NCBI GenBank assembly: GCA_028551475.1
Contig: CM052354.1
Coordinates: 19,739,258-19,803,257 of the forward strand
Direction of reading: 5' to 3'
Source of the DNA: Casuarina equisetifolia
Taxonomy: Eukaryota; Streptophyta; Magnoliopsida; Fagales; Casuarinaceae
Length of the DNA stretch: 64,000 nt
Positions 20,380-33,029 of this stretch are shown piece by piece; position 1 is the stretch's first letter; every line of letters starts with the position of its first letter. Below the pieces are notes generated by a model. That model was given only the letters and a program-made list of their open reading frames with translations, was not told where the DNA came from and did not search any database. Position numbers and translations under genes: made by a program.

Positions 20380-21890
20380 CAATATTAGTACAATCGTTTC
20401 CCACTTATAAGTTGAGTGATATAGGGCTTGGTTGGATAAGGTATGGTTGAAAAATGCCACGAGCTTGCCTTCTTGAGAAAGAACATCCCCTATTCACACG
20501 TTGGAAGTGTTGCATTCCACTACAAATGGTTTGAAAAAATTTGGTACTCGTAGGATTAGGGTGGTAGTCAGAATTTGCTTAAGTTACTTAAAGGTGTGCT
20601 TCACCTATTGGTTCCATTAGAAAATCTCATTTTAAAGCAATTTTGTGAAAAGTTTAGTTATGATGTTGTAATGGAGCACAAACAATCTATAATAGTTAGT
20701 GAAGTCGGGGAAACCCTGAAGGGCCTTAAGCTTTTAAGGCTAGGGCTAAGTAAGAATAGATTGGATTTTAGCTAGATCAACACTAACCTTTTTGTGGCTA
20801 ATGATATGACCTAAGAATCCTGATTGAGTCTTCCCAAACTTACACTTGGATGGTTTAACAAAAACTTGCTGGCTTTGCAAGAGCTCCAACACCATGTGAA
20901 GATGCTAGAGGTGCTTGTCCCATGAAAAGCTAAATACAAGAATGTCATATAAAAAAAGTACACACTTATGCAGTAGTTGTTTGACTATTGAGTCCATTAG
21001 AGACTAAAATGAGGTAGAAGCATTGGATAACTTGAACGAGGTAACTAACCATTCTAATGACTTTCATGGGTACAAAATATTGTTTTATGAATGTCATCAA
21101 AAGCTACCCAGATTTGGTGATAGCCTCAATAGAGATTAAGCTTGGAGAAGACTTTTTCACCATATAGTTCATTGAGAAGCTCATAATAGGGAGTTGATAT
21201 TTTTGATTTTTTAGAGGTTAAAGGTGTAATAGTTTACACGCACATGCCATGACCTATACTTCTTCCTTACTAAGATTTTTGGGGTTGAGAAAAAACTATT
21301 ACTTCCATAAATGACCCTTAAGCTTAAGAGGTCTTGTAAGATTCTATCTATCTACATCTTTTGGTAGAATGGGTACTAATAAGGCTTAATTACCATGAAT
21401 TGACCTTTGTTAGTGAGGAGGATTCGGTGATCCTACTCTTGAGTGGGTGGCATCCCTTTAAAGGATTTAAAGACATCTTTAAACTCTTATAGTAAGCCTT
21501 TTAGGTCCTCTGACATCATCAGTTGCATCATGAAGCACTTAGCCATGTCCTTACGATTTGTTACTTCTTTGGTCATGAGTTGCAAAATTACAACTTGGTT
21601 TTGCTTTTGAATGGCCTTAGAGATTTTGTTGTTGCCTTCCTTGTTTTAAGTAAGTGATACCTAAAAATTCTACCTTCCTTTTGAGCATGAACTTCATAGT
21701 AAGCTATTGGAAGTCCTACATTGTTGGACCTAGGGTGCAGGGCCATTGCACCTCGATAATTGCATATACCCTTGCAAGATCCAATACTATGAAGTCTACC
21801 ATGAAATGTGAGCCCTAAAAGGATACCTCAAGGTTGTTGTAGGACCTAGAGTTGAAAAGGCTATCTCCATTTGTTACCTTGATGTTAAAA
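20380..21890 (-). pseudogene. Gy-1 protease 3' part, reverse transcriptase and RNase H remnant
   Basis: Minus-strand phrases in order are IKVTNGDSLFNSRSYNNLEV (protease/linker), VDFIVLDLARVYAIIEVQW, GQFMVIKPY.YPF (start of RT), ILVRKKYRSW, TNYYRLFV (GLTGYYRRFV block) and NFFKPFVVECNTSNV.IGDVL, matching F.KPF.VE.DASG.GIGAVL of RNase H. The acidic residues are lost and stops are frequent. Confidence 0.7.
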
Positions 21891-23510
21891 GCTTTTTTTT
21901 TTTCTTTAAAGTTTAGCCTTTAGTTGTTTGGTGTTTAGTGAAATTCTTCATGCAAGTATACGTGTTGAACAAATAATCAAATAGAGATTAATGCTTACTG
22001 AACTAACTAATTGCTAATGGTGAATAGTTTTTAGTGTTTATCTAGCCAACCAAAATGATAGAACATTGAGTAGACAACTAAACTTAACCTATATCTGATT
22101 AACAAAATATGCTAGAGTGTTTAATTTCACCTAATTACTAGATATGAATGTATATCAATTATGCTTGTAAGATTGATTCTACTTATGTGATGGTAGAATT
22201 TCTTAATTTATTCACTATCTTATGTCAAGGTATAACGAACCTACTTAGCTCATTAACTGACTATATTTTTACTCATGAATTAAATGAACTAAGTGCATTA
22301 AGATATGTGAATATTCTAATTTACACCTAAAGCCACACAAATCATATGGTATAGTTTTATTCATATTAATTTATAATTACATATTACATGAAGCAATTGC
22401 ATGTCATTTCTTGTTAGTCTCTAATATGCAAATCAAATCATCTAAGTGGTAGTTATTCACTTAAATGCATTAAACATAGTAATATGCAACATTACACAAA
22501 CAAAACATCTCACAAAACATCATAATCGTACCATTTATATATCATAATCAAGTTCCATCATAACTCTAACACAATAAACTAAAACATCATATTTACATGA
22601 AAGAAACAGTACATAAAATTACACAAAACATTTGAAATTACATAAAGTTGTCACCAAATTGTCTTCCCTTTCAAGCAAGTTCTACATAATTTCTACACAT
22701 CATGGATAAGAAAAGCATTTGTCCAAAAATGGGGATGAAAACCAGCTACATGCATTGTCACGCACCACTATCATGCGTCACCACCACTCTTCACAAACAC
22801 ATAAGATTTGAGCCTCAAAATGTAGATCTACTGAAGGATCGAGTAGATATGCTAGAAAATCACTAGGAAAAGACAATTTTGCTAAAAATTGCCCATGCAC
22901 AACGTTTGCTGTTTGTTGGCGAAAATTGTCGTGAAACTATTACTAATTGACGAATCTACTCCTTCCTTGCTGAGATCTCCTCAGATTTAGTTGGAAAACA
23001 TCCAAAAATTGCTTGAATCAAGTGGATTGTCAAAAAATGTTCTCCTTCACCATAAGAGAATGCAAGAATGGTTGGCTTTTGCCTAACCACCACACATTCT
23101 CAGGGTCCCGCACTGTCATGTGTATGCTATGATTTTCTAAAGATGGAGAAGCCATATGCCCTCTTTGTGCTGTTTGATCTAGTCCTTTCTCTCTCTTTTT
23201 CCAATATATTTTTCTATTTGCCCGATAATTCCTTTCTTCTTGACAATCCCACGTGAGTTCTTTTTCTCTTGTTTTTTTTTATCCAGCATAGCTCCTTCTT
23301 CTCCTTTCCTTCCATGTGTGATTTCTTTTTTGTTTTCTTTCTCTTTTTCTTGATTTTTTTGCTTCTTTTCCTTCTATTTGGGTTTGCTACATAAAACATT
23401 AAAAGTTGTATAACTATAGATAAAATGCCAATATAATTGCACAAATACTATATTATTTTACCTAAAATAAACAAAATAACTTTATAAAAAATAGAGTTAT
23501 CATTTGGCAT
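21890..23510. mobile_element. Unidentified insertion inside Gy-1 protease
   Basis: On the minus strand the protease reading FPIDLGSTHNFL stops at about 23510 and its continuation IKVTNGDS resumes at about 21880, so some 1.6 kb has been inserted. The insert is AT-rich, carries a T-run at 21893-21904 next to its left end (compatible with a minus-strand poly(A) tail), and encodes nothing I recognise. No terminal repeats or target-site duplication could be fixed by eye. It could be a non-LTR element or another solo LTR. Confidence 0.5.
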
Positions 23511-24620
23511 ACTATGAGTGCAAGAAATTATGGGTGGAGCCTAAGTCGATTGGGAAGCATGTTCTTAAGATGGCTTACATTGACCCATCTAGCTTCATGG
23601 TTTGAGGCTTAACCCCATACAAGCCATGGAGGGACACAATTGGAGGTTCTAGTAGGACAATAGCTTCTAACTTCCTTTTAAGCTTTAGTGTTGTAATTGC
23701 ATTCCCCACTTTTTCCTTTTCCAAAGTCAATCTTTCCAAGAATAAGAGCTTTTTACATTTATGGCCAGGGCTAAATCACTCATCCTAGTTAAAATAGAGC
23801 CCCTTGAGTTGCCATTTTGCCATGTCCAGGGAAGATAACTTCTAGACTAGTTGTGCTATGCTGGTTGTGGATGTGGTTGCATTGCTGTTACTAGTAGAGG
23901 TTGGGGCCTTTTAGGAGATGGTTGCAGGGTTCCACCTTTGATATGAAGGTTGACCCTGTTGCCCTTTAAAACTTTTCTTATAAGAGTTTTATAGTACCTA
24001 GGGTCTTTAAGAGCAACTTGGGCTTAGAGATAATCATGTTTGTCTAAATCTCCATCTTAAGGCCATTTACAAAGTAGCTCAATTGTAATATAGGAGACAT
24101 TCTTTTGGTTATCAAGAAGAGGTGAGTGAACTCCTTGTATTCTCAGCAATCATTCATTTTCTCTATTAGATTTTCAACCATCATCTCCCAAGTGATAATG
24201 TCCTTCCCATGTTGCTTCTTAAACAAACAAAACCAAACCTAAGCCTCTCCCAACAAGTTCTAGGAAACATCCTTACCTTGTTGGCTTATGATGTTCTATG
24301 CCATTTGAAGAAGTATTCCACTTTGCACACTTAGTTGGTAGGATCCCCTTCCCTGTTATATATTGGGAACTCATCTTCATCTTGGTCTGACTTAGTTCTT
24401 GGCTTGCATTATCATATGACTTACCTCTAGTGTAGTTGGTGCTATTGCTAGGGACATTTATAGCCTCCTCCTCTTGTTGATTTTTTTGTAAAATGTTGAT
24501 CTTGGCATTCAATGTAGTGAAAATTTGTTGTAATGAGTTATTTTGTTACGTTATTTGTTATAGCGAGTTGTTGAGTTCCTAGAAATAGTGGTCCATCTCA
24601 TTATTGGAAGGATTTCCTTT
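23510..24620 (-). pseudogene. Gy-1 gag and protease 5' part remnant
   Basis: The minus strand starts MANTKGNPSNNEMDHYF, then KINILQKNQQEEEAINV. Later FSPGHKCKKLLFLE corresponds to the zinc-knuckle/linker motif (F.PGHKCK...L...). DLGSTHNFL stands where the protease has DSGATHNF. Frame changes and stops are abundant. Confidence 0.65.
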
Positions 24621-24658
24621 AGTGTTAGCCATTAGGATCAACCTTTCAAGTACCAGTT

Positions 24659-25144
24659 TGTTATGCTTTCATGTAACTAATATGGTATTAGGCTTGATAA
24701 TGGGTTAGTTGAATAGCTTGATGACCTTCTTCTTCTTTGATCCCCCGATAGTGATTAGAGAAGATTGCAATAGTTAATTTTTCAAGGAAGTACCTCTCTA
24801 AGTTCTATTTCATTTAATGATGCCAAAATATAGAAACATTTCTTCTTTACTATTAGAGAGTTGCTCGCTTGGTTGCTTTGATGACACTTAGCTACATAGA
24901 ACCCATTTGCACCATGACAACATGTTTTCTTGATTCTTGACTCTAACATAGGGAAATAATGAGATGATTACTAGTAAATACATGCAATCATGCCATGCCT
25001 ACCATGGTAATTAAAACCGGTTAGACAATCCTCTTAACGAGAATAAGACAAAAGTTTGAAGTTGGTTTCCCCCTATACTTTCTTTAGTGACAACATCACA
25101 TGATCAAGAGCTAACCACCAATGTTAGCCATTGGATCTGTAACA
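24659..25144 (-). repeat. Gy-1 5' LTR
   Basis: 486 bp, tgttatgctttcatgtaact to ggatctgtaaca, partner of 16507-16972 and about 20 bp longer through small indels. The adjacent minus-strand start aaactggtacttgaaagg may be a decayed primer-binding site. Confidence 0.85.
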
Positions 25145-25149
25145 CCTTC

Positions 25150-25849
25150 TTGTTTGATGGTATATAGAAGAAAGCTTGTTAGGTAGCTATTGAGTTAAAT
25201 TTAACTTGCGCCTTAAAAGATCTATAAATTTTTTTTGTTAAGGAAATATGGGTAGTACCTTAATAACTTTTATTAATACTAACAAGACTAGATATAATAA
25301 TCATACCTTATATAAGTACAAAGGGCGTGATATAAGCATAATCCTTATAAAAAGGCAAAACACATATATATGAAATTGTCAAACCAAAATAAAAATCAAA
25401 TAGAAAATACATTGGATAACATATATGCTTAATCTTATGAAAGCATATAGTTACCTAAGCTTAATTGATCCTTATAAAGACATTTAAGGAAGGGTGAGGT
25501 AGTAAGCCTAGTTGATCAAAAATTGGCACATTCTGAATGGTATGGCATAGTTGGCGAGGTGTTTTGTTACTACATTTCCCTTATGTTACATATGATATAC
25601 GAGTGTATATAAAGGGATCATAGATAAACATTGATAAATAATATACTCCAATTTTTATGGAGTTTTTAATTTTTTAACCAAACATTAGAATAAAAAAATG
25701 AGTCTTATTTAATAATTTAGGATACTTGATTTCTTGCATGGCATATCTTAAAGCCTTCTAATAAAGTATAAGTTTTTACCTTTGCACTAGTGTTGGGATT
25801 CAAGTTACGGAAAATGCAATAAATATGCTTCCGTTATGATATTTAAGAA
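25150..25849. other. Gene-free stretch
   Basis: AT-rich sequence between Gy-1 and a LINE remnant. It may include the 3' end of that LINE (minus strand), but no poly(A) tail or target-site duplication could be fixed. Confidence 0.35.
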
Positions 25850-28160
25850 CTCCTTTTCCAACATTGTTTCCTAAATACTTGATCTATCCATACTAAGTTT
25901 GTATTGATCCAAACTCCTTTCTTTAAAGGAAGATGAGCCATAAGGACTTTGAGCATAGATAATGATAGTTGATCAAGAAAAGTTTCCTATACCTTGACTT
26001 GAAGCATATAATGGTTAACATTGTTGTTGATTTTGTGAAAGGACATAGTCTTTCCATTTTGTCATGCAGAATTCCTAGTTAACCAAAGCCTTTTTACAAT
26101 AACATTTCCCAAAATAGCTATGAACACCCTTTTCTAAGTATGTCATAAGGCGTTTGAATGCCATAAAAAAAAAGGTTAGGGATAGAGGTAAAGCTAATAT
26201 GTACTTGAAGTATGCCACTAAAAGTTCTCCAAAGCTGTTGGAACAATTCATTGTGTATGAATAAATGATCCACTGTCTCCCTTTGAGGCCATACATAACA
26301 ATGGCACTTAGAAGTCATTTTCATTTCCCTTCTTTGCGTGTTATACTCCATAGGAACAAATGTTTTTACATACAATCTTTTTAGCCTGCTTTTGCTGTAC
26401 ACTCAACAAACGGTCCTTTAAAAAGTCTAGTTTTTAAAGGACTTCTTTGACAATGATGTCTTGTTATGGGCATAAAGATACCAAAAAGGTCACCTAAGCC
26501 AATTATCTTTTCAAAAAGAGTACTTTCCCTCTCTAATAATCTAGTTATCATGCCTAACCTAATAGTCCATCAAAGGCAAAAACATCTTTTATGTATGTGA
26601 GTGTGCATTCTTTTTACCTCTTCTAGTTGCCTTCATTATATGCTTATATTTTGCCTACAATGAATCTCCTTGTAGAAATTGCCATGTAAACTTCATTTGA
26701 AAGGTTTATATAATTTGCTTTAGATTACGAACTCCCAGTCTTTCCTTTTCCAAAGGCATGCATATACTTTTTCATTTAATCCAATGATTGCCATGTCCAT
26801 CCCATTACTTCCTATGAAGTTAGCCATTATATTATTAATCTTTTTTATAACAATCTTTGGCACTCTAGTAATGGAGATGGTGTGTCTCGATATAAAACAT
26901 ATAGGAATTTAGCTTCCAATTATGTGTTTTAGTAGCAATAACATCTACCATCTCATTAACCTATCTATAAATGAAAAACCTGTAATTTGCTTGATAAGTT
27001 CTTTCTTGGTTGATTTCAACTTTGATGACACTATTGTGATTGTCTTCTTAACATTAATCTTTTACCCATTCTAAGTTTCATACTTTGTAAAAAGGCCTTA
27101 ATGCTCTTAAAGGATCATTGTTTCACTTCTATAAAAATTAAGATATCTTTAGCATATGGTAAATGTGAGATCATCCCTCCCCTCCAAACATACACAAAGA
27201 AAAAAAAATTGATTATCCCTCTTAAATCTTCTTAGGCATAATGTTAACCCTATAGCAAAATTAAGCTTTCTACTAAAGGCATCTTAAGCTAATATAAATA
27301 TGCTTGGAGACAATGGACCTTTTTGGTGGAGACCTTGGGTTGATCTTAATAAATTATATTTTACTCCTTGCATTAGAAGTGTAAATCAATTTTAAACATA
27401 CACCTAAATATCATATTATACCATGGGTGAGAGAATCCAAATTGCTCCAACACTTAGAGTCGAAAATCACATTTCATGTGATCATATACCTTTTTCATAT
27501 CCACCTTGATCATTATGTTAATGATTCCTTTATGATCCAATTCATTAACCATCTTTTGTGCTATTATTACATTTTTATGAATATCCCACCTTGCATAAAG
27601 CTAGATTATTCCCTATAAATCACCAAAGATAATAAGCTTTTAAGCTTGTCATTTAGAATCTTAACAATAATTTTATAGGTAAAATTAAACAAATTGATAA
27701 ACCAAAAATCTTTAAAACTTTAGGGTTTTTTTTTTTTATTATTTATTTTTATGGATCAAAATAATTATTGTGGAATGCATTTTAACATGGGATTTCCTTT
27801 AAAAAAGTCTTGGAGCATAACTATAATGTCTTTTTTCATAGTCTTGGCACTTGTTTGATAAAAATGTCTGTTGAAGCCATTCAGCCTTGAATCTTTGATG
27901 ACTATCAAAATTTCCTCCCGTTGTGATTTTTTACATAGCTCATTATTTTGTTCTTTAGTTACCAAGTATGAAATATGATCAAGCAAATCACTGTACATTC
28001 TTGTCACCTTAGACAATTAGAGTAGATGAATGAAAGGTGTGTTATTGTCTTTAATGAGGATATTTTTGTCACCTTAAAGAATTAGATTAGGTGAATGAGA
28101 GGCATGTTATTGCCTTCAATGAGAATATGTGAATAGTAATCAATTACTAGTGGAACTAAT
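25850..28160 (-). mobile_element. LINE (non-LTR) retrotransposon remnant
   Basis: Minus-strand reading gives an L1-type RT in the correct order. RLNGFNRHFYQT (APGPDGFN..F block) is near 27880. SFKDFWFINLFNFTYKIIVK (LKDFRPISL.N..YKI.AK block) is near 27660-27720. LPYAKDILIFIE (where FADD is expected) is near 27150. A reverse-transcriptase zinc-binding domain (CHCYVWPQRETVDHLFIH) is at 26230-26330. Stops and frameshifts run throughout and no endonuclease domain is visible, so it is 5'-truncated and dead. Confidence 0.75.
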
Positions 28161-28819
28161 AAGTTAATATTTGAAGTGTAAGCATCATTTGGTAATTTAA
28201 AATTCCATTTTCTTTTAAAATTTCTTTCCTTATGAGAAGTGTGTTATAAAATTTATTCCTTGTGTGAGAGGAACCTCATGTGGGAAATGTAAGAATTATC
28301 GGCAACCAAAGAAAGGGGGGAGGGGGGGTGGGGTTTGAATTACGTTTCAACTTATTAAGTCCTTTTTTGCATTTTCTTAAAACTAACCATGTATAATTTT
28401 TAATTTGATATAGATTTATCTTAATTAACCACACAAGTAGTAACTAATAAAAGTAAAGAGATAAGGAGAGAGATATGCACACACAAATTTGTTTTAATGA
28501 TGACTTGACATTATGTTTACCTTCACCCCTTTCTCAATTAAACCAAAAGGATACTATAATGCTTGTTGACACTATAGTAGGTGCATGCCACCTAAGTACA
28601 AGTTTTTAGACCCTAGAATTTACCTAATCAAAATGACCATGTCCTATGATCACATGTAAATAAGTCTCCATGACCTTAACATACATGAATATCAACACAC
28701 CTTAAATTAACTACAGGAGATTAATAAAGATTTAGTTTTACGTCCAATCTTTTATAAGTGCTAGAATAAACGATATTATAATTAATCTCACTAGCACAAA
28801 GTAGTACTATAAATGATAC
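28161..28819. other. Gene-free stretch, target site of Co-1
   Basis: No gene. A G-rich run (28314-28334) precedes gtttgaattacg. On the minus strand this resembles the pyrimidine-rich end of SIRE-type LTRs, suggesting Co-1 landed in older LTR debris. The similar-looking flank continues at 34364 beyond Co-1. Confidence 0.35.
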
Positions 28820-29539
28820 AGTTAAAATAATAATTTCTACAATATATTGTAGAAATTATTATAAAAATATTAAGAACAATATGAAGAACAATATGAAAGA
28901 TTGTAGAAATTATTATAAAAATATTAAGAATAATATGAAGAACAATATGAAAGTAGTAATTTGTATTACTTGAGTGAATCCTTGAGTACACTCCAACTAC
29001 CTTTTTATAGTGGTTGAAAAAACAAACGTAAATCATCTCTTAATGATGATGATTAATACAATTGATTATGAAAAACTAAAAAATGTGAAGAACCCTAGGA
29101 CCTTTTAGATTTTGAGCAGAAAATTTTATCAATAGAGTTGATGATTCTTTTTATTTTTTCTTGAAATAAAGAGATCGTTTTCCTTTGATTAAAATGCCTT
29201 TTATTTCACCTTGAACAATTTTGTATAACTGTTAAACGAAGGAGATGAATTGTTGTTCTCTTACGGGCGTGAGGAAGAAGATGATGCGTGTGAGTTATAC
29301 GCATGCGTCTTTATGTTGTCCATGAGTTGCCTTGGTAGAAGGGCGCATGGTACACGTGCCAACTTTATCTTTAAAAACTGTCGCTTTTTCTTCTTCTCCA
29401 GATTCAGATATTGCCGACATATTTATTTTCAAAATTTGATTTTTGGTTTTTGATTTAGAAATGGTTCTTGCCGGTTCTGTTTCTGTTTTTAATTTTGGCA
29501 AGATTTTCAGCAAATCTGTTTTGGTTTGTATTTCTAACA
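28820..29539 (-). repeat. Co-1 3' LTR
   Basis: 720 bp ending tttgtatttctaaca. It contains a 54-bp tandem duplication (28846-28899 and 28900-28953). Open frames across the LTR are mirrored in the other LTR and are not genes. Confidence 0.9.
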
Positions 29540-30300
29540 TCCCTTTGTAAGTTGATGTGTCGGCCCGCACCGTGAGCTTGTTTTGAAGTAGTTGAAAACG
29601 GGTTGATGATAGGCCTTTTGTAAATATATCAGCTGTTTGATCCATAGAAGAAATAAAATGCACAGAAAGTTTCTTTGTTTTAATTCTCTCACGAATAAAA
29701 TGAAAATCAACCTCAACATGTTTGGTTCTTGCATGAAAAACAAGATTAGTAGTTAGATAAAGTGCTGATAAATTATCGCACCATAAAATGGGAGAACTAG
29801 ATTGGTTGACCTGAAGATCTTGTAATAGAGCTTCTATCCAAATAAGTTCTGCAGCAGTATCAACAAGACATTTGAGTTCAGCTTCTGTACTGGAGCGTGC
29901 AACAGTCTTTTGTCTTCTAGAACTCCAAGAAATTAAATTTGTTCCAAGAAAATACAAAATCCTCCAGTGGATTTGCGATCATCATGATCACCAGTCCATC
30001 CAACATCAGAATATGCATGGAGATTACAATTTGATGATTTTGTTATTTGAATACCATATCTAGGGGTATTAACTAGAAATTGTAGGATACGTTTGACAAA
30101 TGCCCAATGAGTAGAGTAGGAGCATGCATGTATTGGCATGCAGTGTTTACAACATAGGAAATATCAAGGCATGTAAGTGTTAAATATTGAAGAGATCCGA
30201 CAATACTACGGTAGTGTGTAGGGTTTGAGTAGGGTTCACCATTGGATATAGATGGTGGATGATTTGTTGTGCATGGGGTAGACATCCCACGGGCTTCATT
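29540..30300 (-). pseudogene. Co-1 RNase H
   Basis: The minus strand reads [20 protein letters not shown], then AYSDVGWTGDHDDRKSTGG, SWSSRRQKTVARSSTEAELK, ILWCDNLSALYLTTNLVFHA and KHVEVDFHFIRERI, the standard C-terminal copia pol motifs. A frame change separates the first part from the rest. It reads on into the LTR. Confidence 0.85.
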
Positions 30301-30309
30301 CATTTTGGC

Positions 30310-30897
30310 TCAAAAAAGTATTTCATGAGCAAATTTTGGTTGATGAAGCAAAAGACTATTTGTAGAATATTTAACTTCAATTCCTAAAAAATAATGTAAG
30401 TTACCGAAGTCCTTAATATCAAATTCAGTCTTAAGTTGTTCAAGGATTTTTGACAATGGTGCAGTAGAACTTCTTGTAAAAATAATATCATCAACATACA
30501 CAAGGAGAAATGCACTTTATGTTTTTGTATGTAATATGAATAATGAAGAGTCTGCTTGGGAAATTTTGAACCTAATATGTTGAAGAAATTTAGTAAGACG
30601 ATGATTCCAAGCTCTTGGAGCTTGTTTTAATCCATACAAGGATCGTTTTAGTTGACAAACAAAGTCTGGTTTAGTAGAGTCAATGAATCCTTGTGGTTAA
30701 GTCATGTATACTTCTTCATCTAATATTCCATGTAAGAAGGCATTTTTGACATCAAGTTGTTTAATAGTCCATCCTTTAGTATATGCCAAAGCAATGATAA
30801 CTCTTATCGTGACTGGCTTAGCAACATGACTAAATGTATCATGATAATCAATACCAGGTCGTTGATGAAATCCTTTAGCAACTAATCATACGTTATA
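30310..30897 (-). pseudogene. Co-1 reverse transcriptase C-terminal part
   Basis: The minus strand reads PQGFIDSTKPDFVCQLKRSL and YGLKQAPRAWNHRLTKFL, then the catalytic box YVDDIIFTRSS (near 30470-30500) and FDIKDFGNLHYFLGIEV. An in-frame TAA replaces a residue just before PQGF, and a frameshift lies near 30520, so no continuous RT is made although the YVDD box itself is intact. Confidence 0.85.
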
Positions 30898-32340
30898 TCA
30901 TTCTAGGGTGCCATCAGATTTTTGCTTAACTTTATATACCCATTTACATCCTATAGGAATAATATTTTGGGGTAAAGGGACAAGTTTCCAAGTGTGATTT
31001 TTTAACAAAGCATTATATTCTTCAACCATAGCAGCACGCCAATTAGGATCTTTTGAGGCTTCTGTATAGTTTTTAGGTTCAATAAAAGGATGTACCGAGG
31101 TTGTTAAAGCATATGTATGATCACACAATAAAGTGTATTTGGATATTGTACCTCCTTTGAGTCGTGTAACCATGGAATGGTTCTTAGTGGAGGATTGTGG
31201 GAGCATGTCATAAGCTTCTCTTATTGTGTTGTGCTTTGTAGTATTTTCTGATGTAATGTCAGTAGAAAGAGGTGGTATTATTGTATTGGTAACAACTTTT
31301 GATGTATTTACATGTTGAAAGGGAAATACATTTTCATCAAATATGGCATCTACAACAATATAAACTGTTTTTGTTTGTAAACAAAGACAATGATAGCCTT
31401 TATATCCTATAGGATAGCCTAAAAAAACACAAGGTTTGGAACGTATAGTAAGTTTATGTGAAGCATAGGGTCTTAAATAAGGAAATACTAAACACCCTAA
31501 AATTTGTAAATGAGAGATACTAGGTTGTTGATGAAACAATTTTTCCCATGGGGTTGTGTTGGCTAACGCTGAGCTTGGTAGGTGATTAATAATATGTGTG
31601 GCACTTTCAAAGATAAAATCCCAATATTGAAATGGTATATGGGCATGATTCATCATTGATAACCTGGATTTAGTGATATGTCGATGTTTTCTTTTAGCAG
31701 TCCCATTTTGAAATGGCGCATACGAACTTGATATGCGTTGATAAATACCTTTATTGGATAACAAAGTTTTAAAGTCTTTGGAAGTAAATTCAGCAGCTCC
31801 ATCACATTGAATGGTTTTGATGGTAGTTTGAAGTTGATTTTCAACGAATGTTTGAAAATTTGTAAAGATCTGAAGAAATTCATCTCTTATTTTCATGGAA
31901 TAAAGCCATGTAAATTTAGAATAGTTATCAATAAAACAAATATAATATCTATTCCCTTGTGATGATGTAATTGGTGCAGGGCCCCATATATCAAAATGGA
32001 CTAAGTCCAAAGGAGCATTGGAAATATTATGGGTAGATAAATGTGATTGTCGTTGACTTTTACTGATGCTAAAAGCTGTACAAGACGATGAAAGATGTCC
32101 AGTAAATTGAATATTCAAAAGTTTCAGCAATTTTATTACATTTGCATAATTAAGATGGCCTAATCTATAATGCCAGGCCATTACATTTATTATAGAAATA
32201 TGAAAAGACTTTGGTGATTGCTGAAGAGTATTTAAGTTGATGTGATAAAGGCCATGTTTAGCTGGTCCTTGGAGTAGGATCCGTCCCGTTGTTAGACTCT
32301 GTACACGACAGAAATCGGGAAAAAAATTGAGAAAATGCAA
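30898..32340 (-). pseudogene. Co-1 integrase and start of RT
   Basis: An open stretch of 480 codons: GAG-pre-integrase MAWHYRLGHLNYANVIKLL, integrase core with HFDIWGP (first Asp), TIQCDGAAEF (second Asp) and QNGTAKRKHRHI, then the C-terminal LGCLVFPYLRPYASHKL and RT start NWRAAMVEEYNALLKN, IIPIGCKWVYKVKQKSDG. The catalytic glutamate expected in QNG..ERKHRH is lysine (AKRKHRH), so the D-D-E triad is broken. Stops lie at both ends. Confidence 0.9.
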
Positions 32341-32349
32341 TTGTTATCT

Positions 32350-32790
32350 TTGGTAAATTTTGAAACAAATAACAATCATTTTGTTATATTAGGCACAATA
32401 AGTACATTAGAAACATTGATATGAGGAGTTAATAAAGTACCTTTGTGGGTTATTGGAAATGCCATTCCATCACCTACAGTAACAGCTTGATTCCCATCAT
32501 AATTGAGCAGTTGCGTAATATCATAAGCATCTGGTGAGATATGATGTGTAGCACCAGAATCAAGGAACCAATCAGTTTCATGAGAGGCTTGATATGGTTG
32601 TTGTGGAGCCTTCTTAACAGTATTTGCCTGAATATTTTAGTGGCCTGGAAAGGTATTAGTAGGCCCAGAATTGGAAGGAACATACCTATAATGACATTGA
32701 TGTGCAAGATGTCCTGGTTTGCGACAGATTTGACAAAGAACATTAAGTTAAGGTTTGCTACTATAACGAGGAACGGAGGTATGTCCTAGA
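32350..32790 (-). pseudogene. Co-1 zinc knuckle and protease
   Basis: The minus strand reads CQICRKPGHLAHQCHYR, a complete CX2CX4HX4C nucleic-acid-binding knuckle. WFLDSGATHHISPDA follows, with the aspartic protease active site D-S-G-A intact, then TLLTPHINVSNVLIVPNITK. A stop lies between knuckle and protease and another after the protease. Confidence 0.8.
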
Positions 32791-33029
32791 GTGGAGATAT
32801 GAGTGGATCGGCCTCTTGAAGTGACTGAAAATGGGGAAAAATTTTGATTAGCTGGAAGGGGAGCAGGACTAGTGGCAAAAGCAACTGCAGTTGGTGAGCC
32901 TTGGGTAGCCATTTCAATGTGAGCTTTCTGCGTAAGAAGTAACCCACGGAGATCTTCACGAGGAAGAGATAAAGTGCGAGTATGAACAACAACAACAGTG
33001 GCAAAAGGGGAATAAGGTGTGCCAAGACC

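Larger units (their letters stand above)
16507..25144 (-). mobile_element. Gy-1: old Ty3/gypsy retrotransposon with nested insertions
   Basis: LTRs at 16507-16972 and 24659-25144 are homologous over their length. The flanks ccttg (16502-16506) and ccttc (25145-25149) look like a target-site duplication with one change. Coding remnants on the minus strand appear in the expected order gag, protease, RT, RNase H, integrase, all riddled with stops. Two later insertions split it: a solo LTR at 18701-20368 and an unidentified 1.6-kb segment near 21890-23510. A purine run (ggaaagga on the minus strand) next to the left LTR may be the polypurine tract. It is inactive. Confidence 0.85.

Noticed and set aside
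28791-29036. Open frame repeated at 33629-33859, seemingly a conserved gene pair
   Set aside because: Both lie in the two LTRs of Co-1 and owe their likeness to LTR identity.
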